A stretch of 11,004 nt of DNA from Amoebophrya sp. AT5.2 (lineage: Eukaryota > Sar > Dinophyceae > Syndiniales > Amoebophryaceae). The number at the start of each line of letters is the position of its first letter. Position 1 is the first letter of the stretch. The notes beneath the pieces are model-generated. The model had not been told where the DNA came from, did not search any database, and worked only from the letters and a program-made list of their open reading frames with translations. Made by a program: the position numbers and the translations under genes. This document shows, one piece after another, positions 1 through 7,814 of the stretch. Location: contig RXOD01006190.1 of the NCBI GenBank assembly GCA_005223375.1, forward strand, positions 1-11,004. The letters run 5' to 3'.

Positions 1-1542
1 AAGCGGCAGCGGCTGCTCGACCAGTTGCGGGATTCCAAGGAGAAACGGCGCTCCGAGATCGAGCGCGGCCAGATGCAGAAGGAAGAACTCCGCACGCAGG
101 CCGTGCGCGCCTCGGAGATGACCACCGCAGGAGCCCTCAAATCTCCTCGGGAACGGGAACAGAGCAAGCGCTCCGCAGAAGCGTTCACAATGTTTGAGGC
201 CCGCATTGTGCCGTCCTCCGCTGCCGAAGACGACTCCGTTTCATCCGATGCGGAGTCCGAAGCCCAGAGGGAGAAGGACGGAGGCCTGTCCGCGATCAAG
301 GAGAAGTACTCCCGGCTGGGAGACCGTATCGAGAAGTCGACCGACGAGGACCTGACGAGTTCCTCTCCGTCGCTGCACGTCGCGCGCGTGCTCCAAAACC
401 GGTTCGACGAGGACGAGGTCGACGAGTTCGGCACTCCGCTGAAGCTCCTCCAGATGAAAGACGGCACAGAGTCGGAGGTGCGGACGCAGTCGCGCATTGC
501 GTCCACGCCATCCGCGACGTCGCCCAGCATGTCCAAACACACGGCGACCGCCTCTCATCCGCACGACAGCAAGGCGACGCACCTGGCCGGAACCGCAGCC
601 GGAAGCAAGTCCACAAACCCCGAGTGGGAGCGCGAGCGCGCGCAGTGGGAGGGATCGGAGAAGGCGGACTTCATTTCGAATCTGGCGTCGTCCACGAACG
701 AAGACGGAACCATGCTCGGCTCCATCACGGGCACGAACGCAACGGCCGTCACCGGCGCCTTGGATCACAGCCAGACAACTTGTCCCGCACCACTGGCGGG
801 GAAGCGCGGAGGTGCTGGAAAACGGGCGCAGGCGGAGCCCGAAGGGGAGCCTGGTGCGAATGTTTCTGCGGAGGGCGAGGCGAACGATGCATCCATCGAA
901 GGTGGCGACACGGACTCCACCGGCGATAAAACCGTCGTCGACGTGGAGGACGAAGATGAGGGAAAGTCTCCGCGAGAGGTGGATATCACTGAGCAGGACG
1001 CTGCCGCGCGCAGCTTTATTTTCAACATGATCACAACTGCTCTCGACAGTGTCGGCTCGCTGTTCGGGTTCGGACTTGCCCCCGTTCCGGCCTCCCCCGC
1101 GGCGTCGCCGCGGGGCCGCGCGCCCAAAGCCGAGGGCGAAGCCATTCCGGTCGATTTGGAGGGGGGCGCGAAAAAACCGATTCTGGGGAAGGGCGACAGC
1201 GACATCGCCCACTACAATTCCACGGAAAATTTCGTCGGAGAGGCGGACGTGGATGAGCGTGAGCAACGGTACAACTACGGCCGGTACATGCTGCTGGGAA
1301 TCATTGTGTTTCTCATGTTGGGTGTGGCGGTCCTCACGCCGTTCGCGATTATGGGAATCATCCGGGACACTTCGGCCCCGCAAAAAGCAATCGTTGGACC
1401 GCCGGGCGCAACCGGCGATCTGGCGGCCGCGAGCTCGTCCAGTGCGAGTTCTTTTCTGACCCTACCGCGCGGCGGCTCCGCAGCTTCCGATGCGGCGGTC
1501 GTGACCACGTACCGGAAAAAGAAAGGACTCTTGCGCACCTGA
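1..1542 (+). CDS. Single-pass membrane protein with long acidic disordered region, 5' partial
   Basis: The frame is open from the first base of the window to a TGA stop at 1540-1542, so the start lies upstream; 513 residues are visible. I do not recognise a family. Residues 1-40 are highly charged (Lys/Arg/Glu) and look helical or coiled-coil. Residues 40-420 are rich in Ser, Glu, Asp, Ala and Gly with no obvious fold, including an acidic patch near 310-325 (DVEDEDEGKSP). Residues about 336-364 are moderately hydrophobic (SFIFNM, SLFGFG) and could be a membrane-associated helix. Residues 430-454 form one clear transmembrane segment (MLLGIIVFLMLGV...FAIMGII), followed by a tail of about 59 residues with a basic end (RKKKGLL). 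The layout suggests a protein anchored near its C-terminus with most of its mass on one side of the membrane. No intron is needed in this part. The coding status is well supported by length and amino-acid make-up; the function is unknown. Confidence 0.8.
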   Translation, partial: KRQRLLDQLRDSKEKRRSEIERGQMQKEELRTQAVRASEMTTAGALKSPREREQSKRSAEAFTMFEARIVPSSAAEDDSVSSDAESEAQREKDGGLSAIKEKYSRLGDRIEKSTDEDLTSSSPSLHVARVLQNRFDEDEVDEFGTPLKLLQMKDGTESEVRTQSRIASTPSATSPSMSKHTATASHPHDSKATHLAGTAAGSKSTNPEWERERAQWEGSEKADFISNLASSTNEDGTMLGSITGTNATAVTGALDHSQTTCPAPLAGKRGGAGKRAQAEPEGEPGANVSAEGEANDASIEGGDTDSTGDKTVVDVEDEDEGKSPREVDITEQDAAARSFIFNMITTALDSVGSLFGFGLAPVPASPAASPRGRAPKAEGEAIPVDLEGGAKKPILGKGDSDIAHYNSTENFVGEADVDEREQRYNYGRYMLLGIIVFLMLGVAVLTPFAIMGIIRDTSAPQKAIVGPPGATGDLAAASSSSASSFLTLPRGGSAASDAAVVTTYRKKKGLLRT

Positions 1543-1583
1543 GGTTGTGGGACTTCTCGCGGTGTTGGGATGAACATCAATTT

Positions 1584-1589
1584 AATAAA
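1584..1589 (+). promoter_or_regulatory. Candidate polyadenylation signal (AATAAA)
   Basis: AATAAA lies 41 bases past the stop of the upstream membrane-protein gene, in a stretch that turns abruptly A+T-rich. Position and motif fit a poly(A) signal. A single hexamer can occur by chance, and it is not known that this organism uses AATAAA. Confidence 0.4.
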
Positions 1590-1974
1590 GCAGAGTGATG
1601 AACAAGTGCAAGTGGTCTTGTGGCGGATTTGCGCTGGACGAGAGCTCTTTGTCAGGCAGATCAGCTGCAAAAGAGCTTCCACCTGCACAGGAGGCGGATT
1701 GTAGTAGAAGTTGAATATCAATTTTACGCTGTGATTAGTTTCGATATCGATTTCGATAATGCTAATATTAAATTTGATGCAGGAGTTTTACGTATACGTT
1801 CCGTAGCAGGAGGACGACACACATCGCGAACTTTTGCCTGACCAGCGAAGTTCTACTTAAGGACAAGCCGCTTCATTTCGATGAATGTGGCTGGATAAAG
1901 CATATCGAACGACAATTTTGCACCTACTAAACCTCAGTGGCCTGATACACGAGAAAAATAGTAGTAGTACCCGC

Positions 1975-1997
1975 GGTGGCGGTGGGGCTGGGGGCGG
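1975..1997 (+). repeat. G-rich tract, possible two-layer G-quadruplex
   Basis: Successive runs of two to five G are separated by single C or T or by CT (GG T GG C GG T GGGG CT GGGGG C GG). It stands out in an otherwise A+T-rich spacer about 370 bases upstream of the next start codon. It could fold as a weak G-quadruplex or be a promoter element. The sequence shows only the tract itself. Confidence 0.4.
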
Positions 1998-2365
1998 CAG
2001 CCGTCTAGCGGACCAACGTCTTCTTCAGAGAGTCAAGTGTTCATCGTGAAGCTCGTTGTACAAACATGGTTGGTGGTCCAACATGTCGTTGCAGTGAGGG
2101 ACATGAGCAGACTCGAGATCGTTGTTCATTCAGAGAAGTGAAGATCTTCGTTTGTCGAAGACCAATCTTCTCCCGCTTCTTTCTGTCGGCGCCGCTTTGT
2201 TGACGAGCCCCGAACGAGCTACGGAGCTGAAGAAACCTGTCATTATGATCCTCGTGATATAGATTGATGATAGGAACTTGCACGAGCTTAGTCCCACGCT
2301 CCAAAAAAAGGCGCACTAGCACTACCACTAAACTTAGAAGCCTGGTTTCAACAAGAACGAGAAAA

Positions 2366-5300
2366 ATGGAGGAGGCCTCCACAGCAACAGCAGAGGATGG
2401 ACTCGTGGGCGCAAGTAGGCAGGCAGACAGAAAGCTACTGGATTCGCTTTCGAGCAGTACTACGGGAACGCTGATCCAAGTTGATCAACTCGTGCAGGAT
2501 ATGGGGGCCATCAATCGAAAACTGTTCGACGACCTTCAAAGGTAGTGGCTTCATTTGTGTCTCTGTTTCTCAGTCTCTCTGCTTATCTCTCTCTCTCTTC
2601 GTCTCTCTTCGTCTTCAGGTTGTGCTGATGGAAAAGCGAAATGTACTTCAAGTAACTTCACCGACCTATGGTACTTTCTTACTTCATCTACTTCGAGCGA
2701 GTCCCTTATCCTTGCTTTGTTTTGTCACACCATCAGGCCACTGCCTACTGCGGACGATCTCGCGGTCGATGAGGACGTGAGGAACATGAGGCCCACCCAT
2801 TTCCGTGCTGATTCTGGCGGCGGCGCGTTGTATACCAGGAACTTTTACCTTGCTGCAGAATCACACCAGCCGCCTGCGCCGCCAGCGCCGCTCTTTGCGA
2901 TTCCCCAGATCACAAACCCACGGCTTGTTGCTCCTGGTGCTCGTGCGCCCAGCGACGGCCACCCGTCGTCTGCGCGTCGCGTCAATCTCTCTGCGTCTGC
3001 CGAGGAGCAGTCGGTCTACGTAGATTTCGGCCTTGACCCGGCCGCACAGCAGCGCCGCGCGATGTCGGCCTCGCCGCGAAAGCGGCTCACGTTTTCTGCC
3101 GGCGGGGCCAGCACTTCGTCAGATCAGAGTTTGCTGCTCTTTACCCCGCCACAATCGAAATTGAGCAACAAGTTTCCGAGGGCGGGAATGATGCTGTCTA
3201 GTGAAAGGAAACAGGGCGACGCACAATCCGTCTCCGGCGACGTGAATACCATATGCAGCCGTGAAAACGGCGTTCTGCGGGCCGGGACTCGTTTTCTAAC
3301 CGCTTCGCACCATAGTGGCCATGCGGCACAAGAGAGATCTGCGGGCCCCCTCGCTGTCGTCGATGAAAACCCCGTCCCCAGCCATCGTCGCGACGGGAGC
3401 TGGAGCCGAAGTTCCGAAGAGGACCGCAGTAATTCATTCGTCGAGGACGTAGAGCGAAGTGTCGTCGTCGTAGATCAGCGGGGCAACAAGCAGAAAAGAC
3501 CCCGCCAGAGCCGGAGCAGCCCGCGAAGCCCACGAGCCGACTCAGGGGAACGTCGGCGACACCTGGAGCGTGACCTCTCGGTGCAGAACTGCCTCCCGTC
3601 CGGCGCAGCGCCCACCTCGCCGCGGCCGCGCGGGTCATCAAATAAGCAGGAGACATCAAGACCGCGCGATCGAACGTCTGCGTCCGTGGACCAGGAAGTG
3701 CAAACGGAAGAGCCGTCCGCGTTGAAACTAGGAAGGCAAGACAATGACAAGAGCAAGACTAAATCTAAAAAAAGCCCAGCGGTGAAGGTGAAGCGCGTCG
3801 AAAACAGGTCGCCGCGAGCGCTGCACTCGACGTCCGCCCGCTCGCGGTCGCGAAGTCCGCGGAACCCATCGTCGTCGGCGTCAGAGTCGTGGGCTCATTT
3901 GTTGAAGGAAAAAACCATGCTGCAGCAGGGCGGGAATACTTTGAACAAGACGAAAAGTCCACAAGTGGCTAGCGGTGCGGCACCGCTTCCAGGGGAAGGT
4001 CAACGGGACACCGCATCTGACATGGTTGGAGGCAGCCGAGCGTCGACAGGAGCTTCATCTCGGGTCTCCTACGGTAACGCGGCAGACACACTGGAGCAAG
4101 GCGCGAAAATCACCACAACCTTGTGGCCAGCAGCACAAGATGAAGCTCGACGAAAAGGAGATGCGTCGAGCGTTTCTTCATCGAGCAACCGGACCATGTC
4201 CTCGAAGAGCCGAACAACTGCAGCGCTCTACGGAACAGTGCAGACGCCCAGAGCAGGAGCGAAGGCCGCGACGAGTTCGGAGAATGTGTCTGCTTCCGAA
4301 ACAAGTGCTGCTGGTGGAGAGAACGTGAATGCGCTTACGGGCGTGGGCACGCCATCACGACGCACGCCGAGGGATCCGATCGTGTCAAGCGACATATTCA
4401 CGAGCTTCAATCTGCCGCCAGTGAAACCAGACGTCGCAGATCGCATCGCGCGGCCCGCTGAGACTGCATCTGCAGCTATCCGTCCCGAGGAGCCAGAAGA
4501 TGTGATGCAAATGGCTTCGCCGGTCGTCGAGCAGTTCAAGATTGTTCCTGGAAACATCACCGCGCCCGTCCCCAAAACCCCACTCGCGACGGCTCCAGAA
4601 AAGGCAGCCCAAAAGGGTGGCACGACACCGACCTTCACCTCTCCGAAGAAAGGATCAGAACCACCACGAGGAGCCGGCGCAGCGAAGGCAACCACGCCGA
4701 CCACCAATTTTTCGGGCAAGGACGCGATTTCGTCACTCGTGGCTGATCTCGTCCGCAAGGACTTGGCTGCGCGTTTCGATGCCCGCATGCAAAGCATGGT
4801 GCCGGCTGCAGAAGCTACAAGAAGTCCGGAAAGAAACATGATCAGCGCATCGTCCAAATGCTCACAGCAGACTGCGAGTGTCGCCACGCTCGGCGTGAGC
4901 GAGCTTTGCGAAGCGGAGCTTTGTCGTTTGCGCGACCACAATGCGAACGAAGTCGTGCCGTCTACTTCAGAAAAAGCAGCCCCCGGAACCGTACCGACCG
5001 AGGATGCGACGACCGAGAGCGCCACAACATCAGACGACCATCGTGCCAGGCAAGGCGGAACGCAGGACAAAGTGATGCTGGGTGGTAGAGGCGGCCGCGA
5101 GCGGTCCCAATGGTCCGGCCCCACTTCTTCTAGCAGCTCTTCGTCTTCTGGCGGCCGTCGCCCGTTTCGCGTCGGTGGCGACGCTGGCGGGCACATGACT
5201 TCTACTTCCGCGTCCTCGTCCACTGTCGAGGGCGAAGGCACCAGTCGAGCGCAGAAGCCAGCTAAAAAAGCGGGGTTCTGGAACTTGGGCCGCTCTGCGC

Positions 5301-6617
5301 TGCCATTCTTCGGCGCGAAACCGGACGACAGGAAACCAGAAAAGCAAGGGTCCAAGCCAGCAACTGGTGCCAAAAAGGGTGCAGCGCTCCAGCAGGCAAT
5401 AAAATCTAACGTGAAGAAGGACGACGCCGACAACTCGATACGCAGCGTCGCGTCAGTAGGGAGTGCTTCCTTGAGGAGTGCAAGCGGCAGTCTTCGCGCA
5501 CCGCAGAGCAACAAGTTCAAGTCGCTGCTGCCGAGTGCCAGTCTGCTCAAGCTCGCACGATCGCCGGCGGGTATGTCGAGTGCGGGATTTGCTTCGACAC
5601 CCTCGAACAGGGCGAACAAACTGCAGCAGAGCCGCGACTTAGCCAAGGTGTCGAAGGTCAAGGACGATGGCGCGTTGTTGCAGAAGCTGCTGCACGACCC
5701 GGTTTTTCTCGATCCCTTTCTGCTCGAGGGTGCGAAGGGGAGTAAAGGACTTGGTCCTGCTGGTGCACTCGGCAGCAAAACGCGGAGGGGCGCAGGGGCA
5801 GGAACCCGAGCGCGGTCCGGGTCCGCGAGCAGCAACAGCGCCAGCGCCTCATCGACCAGCGTTGGTGGAGTCGGAGATGCGGTTAACAAGGTCGCTTCGT
5901 GCCTTCTTGGGACAGCTGACTTGCCTCCGGCAAACGCGGCTTCCGCCAGCGAAATTTTAAAAGCCAGCACTTCACCTGCTCCTGCGACAGCGGCCGTCGA
6001 CGACATGTCGACCAGGCATTCCGGTCCAGCAGCCGACGCACGCCAGGAGGTCGGAGAGGACGCGGAGCAGATGCGAGCACGGTATCTGTTGAAGCCGACG
6101 CCGGCGTGGAGCAATCCTGGCGATGGGGCAACGAACCGATTCTCCGAAATCGATCGGATGCTGGAGAAGCTGCGGGAACGCACCAGGATCCACCCGCCAC
6201 TTCCCGACTCGACGGTGACCCACGTACACCCAGATGAGGACGCGAGCTACTCGGAACTGCCGCCAGAAGTGGGTAAGACAGAAGCAGTTTGTTCACAAAG
6301 GAAGTAACGTACACCATTCATTGAGACAAACATAAATTCCAAGATAAAAAATAACTGCGCGACTGAGAGGTGAAACTAATGAAAAATGCCAGCAACGGCA
6401 ACGCTTCTTTGTTTTTTCAGGTCCCCCAAGTGCGCCATGCTCAGCCGAGAACAGCCTACAGGAGGAGCAGGCCGCGATCGACTGTGACAGCCTGCAAGAC
6501 CAACACGTGAGTGATGAAGGCAGCGATCTTGACGCCGTCATACGCAAGTCCGAACAGCTTCTGCATTCTTTACAGGAAACCGTGGGGGACATTGGAGGAG
6601 TAGAGACGGGGGCTTGA
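2366..6617 (+). CDS. Large disordered Ser-Pro/Arg-Ser-rich protein, three exons
   Basis: Exons 2366-2541, 2737-6272 and 6421-6617 join in frame (3909 bases with stop; 1302 residues; introns of phase 2 and phase 1). The start at 2366 has A at -3 and G at +4; an in-frame ATG at 2267 has a weak context. I do not recognise a family. Residues 1-59 include a likely amphipathic helix (VDQLVQDMGAINRKLFDDL). The next 1150 or so residues are low in hydrophobics and rich in Ser, Ala, Arg, Thr and Pro, with many SPR/RSP motifs, an RS block at about 425-440 (SARSRSRSPRNP) and a serine run near 856. Only a few order-promoting islands interrupt this: about 722-748 (SLVADLVRKDLAARF), 903-921 (GFWNLGRSALPFFG), 1036-1060 (LLQKLLHDPVFLDPFLL) and 1190-1205 (IDRMLEKLRERT). 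The 64-residue last exon is acidic and ends in another helix (VIRKSEQLLHSLQETV). No signal peptide or membrane segment is seen. A scaffold regulated by proline-directed kinases is a guess from motif content. Confidence 0.82.
2542..2736 (+). other. Intron 1 of the large disordered-protein gene, with decoy splice sites
   Basis: The donor is AAAG/GTAGTG and the acceptor is CACCATCAG/GCC; the intron is 195 bases, phase 2, and joins AG+G as Arg. Inside it are a pyrimidine tract ending in an acceptor-like TCTTCAG at 2618 and a donor-like CAA/GTAACT at 2652. These would define a 33-base exon (2619-2651). That exon brings an in-frame TGA at 2626-2628, so skipping it is the only coding-competent path. 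Confidence 0.75.
2574..2617 (+). repeat. CT-rich microsatellite/polypyrimidine tract
   Basis: This is a run of TCTC and CTTCGTCTC units inside intron 1, almost purine-free for over 40 bases and ending at an acceptor-like CAG. It works plausibly as a splicing tract and is prone to length variation. Confidence 0.7.
6273..6420 (+). other. Intron 2 of the large disordered-protein gene
   Basis: The donor is GTGG/GTAAGA and the acceptor is TTTGTTTTTTCAG/GTC; the intron is 148 bases, phase 1. Joining G+GT keeps the frame and opens a 64-residue C-terminal exon ending in TGA at 6615-6617. If the intron is retained, translation reads 11 further residues to a TAA at 6305-6307, losing the C-terminal helix. 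Both splice sites are strong. Confidence 0.85.
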
Positions 6618-6678
6618 ATGATGAGAATTCCGTTCAGCAAACTATACTACGTCTATTTTGATGATTTGCACAAAACCA

Positions 6679-6693
6679 GAAGAAGAAGAAGAA
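6679..6693 (+). repeat. (GAA)5 microsatellite
   Basis: Five exact GAA units lie in the A+T-rich region about 60 bases past the stop of the large gene, probably in its 3' UTR. No function is implied. Confidence 0.85.
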
Positions 6694-6807
6694 CTTAGAT
6701 AGAAGCGCTTTTAAATTTAATCAATCTTACGGTTGCGTTGAGAGTAGCTTTTGAAGTGGTCGTCTTGATGCTGATACTTTACAAACATACATTCATAAAG
6801 ATAAATG

Positions 6808-6813
6808 TTTATT
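6808..6813 (-). promoter_or_regulatory. Candidate minus-strand polyadenylation signal (AATAAA)
   Basis: AATAAA reads on the minus strand about 180 bases past the stop of the possible minus-strand gene at 6993-7505, as expected if that gene is real. The region is A+T-rich, so chance occurrence is quite possible. Confidence 0.3.
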
Positions 6814-6992
6814 ATTTGATACAGATGGTGGTGGCTGCAGCCAGGTGCAAATTCAGTAGCTACCGGAAGAATTCGCGGCACTACAACTCGCACGACATAG
6901 ATATTTTACGTAAGTATACATGCATAGGTGGATACATTTTAACTAGCTGTAGCAAAGTTTTGCGAACACTTTCACTATTTCTTGACACAGCG

Positions 6993-7505
6993 TCACTGAA
7001 GCTGAAGGTAGAACGTCGACGGGCCGGCAGGAGCTGGCTGCGACGACTTCTCTCGCTGCGGTTCATCATCAATTTCAACGATTTTGCACACTAATTTTGG
7101 AAGGCCGTCCAATTCCACGGGCGCGGGCTGGTTGAAATCGAGAGGATGCAGCATCAGCACTGGAGAAAAATTTACAATCCGCCGCCCAGTCGCGGCATTT
7201 GTTAGCTTAAACAAAGATGGCCTGACAGACAATTTCAACAAGGAAGGACGGACAGTAGAGCCGAAGTTGTTGTAAGGCCAAGGCAATACGCCAAGCTCAA
7301 GCATTCATCAAGGCGTGTGCGTTTCGTTGGTCGTCGCGTTCGAACTCGCCACACCCGTGCGAAAACTTGAGCTGAGCGCGAGCGAAAGCCCTTCTGAATG
7401 CGTCGAATCGGCTTCGGCGTCGAGGAAGTGACCACGAACACAATACTTTTGCACCAACACCAGGGCGGCGAGAACGAGCATGCGACATGCATCCAAGAAG
7501 GGCAT
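6993..7505 (-). CDS. Possible small secreted protein, two exons, minus strand
   Basis: The proposed exons are 7505-7447 and 7221-6993 (59+229 = 288 bases; 95 residues; phase-2 intron of 225 bases with donor AAAA/GTATTG and acceptor AAATTGTCTGTCAG/GCC). The 7505 start is the first ATG in its frame, though its context (C at -3) is weak. Residues 1-19 look like a signal peptide: Met, a short polar stretch with Arg, then the core MLVLAALVLV. The rest is Pro/Leu-rich with an acidic patch (KIVEIDDEP) and ends in FYLQLQ. A minus-strand AATAAA lies 180 bases beyond the stop. If the intron is not removed, the first exon runs on to a 65-residue protein with the same leader, ending at 7308. I do not recognise a family. 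The model rests on frame, leader and splice fit alone, and a rival plus-strand reading covers part of it. Confidence 0.35.
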
Positions 7506-7814
7506 CTGCTTCGTCCACTTGAGCAGCGCTGACGAATGGCTCACGGATAGAGTAAGAGCAGAGGGCCGCTCAAATAGTGACTCTCAGGGCGCTAGCGCTC
7601 ACTTTGTTATTGCGCAGCGAGGGCGGAAGCGTGTCGTGTCAGGACCTCGAGGAAACTACAATAACGGAAGTTAGTGCAACAGCTACTCACTCTCTTCTAG
7701 GGTAGACTTGGAGTAGCTACTACCTCGGTACGATTATTTTTATTGAAAGAGCCCTGGCTCCTCTGTCCTGGGGAACTTGCAAAGCCCCCGAGTCACATCG
7801 CTCAACGCAAAAAC
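7506..7814. other. Spacer upstream of the SH3-protein gene
   Basis: This stretch has no convincing gene. If the minus-strand gene at 6993-7505 is real, this is a divergent promoter region serving both. A 64-codon plus frame from an ATG at 7480 to 7674 shows no recognisable motif and is antisense to the proposed leader exon. Confidence 0.45.

Larger units (their letters stand above)
1543..2365. other. Intergenic spacer
   Basis: This 823-base spacer lies between two plus-strand genes. It is much poorer in G+C than its neighbours and holds only short open frames that begin with TTG or GTG. It presumably carries the 3' UTR of the upstream gene and the promoter and 5' UTR of the downstream one. 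I see no clear TATA box. A G-rich tract (1975-1997) is listed separately. An in-frame ATG at 2267 could add 33 basic residues to the next gene, but its context is weak. Confidence 0.6.
6618..6992. other. Intergenic/3' UTR zone with an intron-like segment
   Basis: This A+T-rich zone lies downstream of the large gene. It presumably contains that gene's 3' UTR, and possibly the 3' UTR of a minus-strand gene ending at 6993. A segment at 6910-6990 has the look of a plus-strand intron (GTAAGTAT ... CTTGACACAG). An open plus frame from 6738 is biased by A+T composition and has no recognisable content. No gene is called with confidence here. Confidence 0.5.

Noticed and set aside
1620..1841. Plus-strand 73-codon frame after the membrane-protein gene
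   Set aside because: It starts at GTG, lies just after an AATAAA signal and has no recognisable content.
2041..2382. Minus-strand 113-codon frame with a hydrophobic beginning, antisense to the start of the large gene
   Set aside because: It begins at GTG with no ATG until near its end, sits in a spacer and overlaps a well-supported start. The hydrophobic run reflects local composition.
2555..2736. N-terminal extension of the large open frame (Leu/Ser-rich, signal-peptide-like, from 2555)
   Set aside because: The apparent hydrophobic leader is translation of an intronic CT-rich tract. A phase-matched intron from 2542 to 2736 removes it and joins a proper ATG exon.
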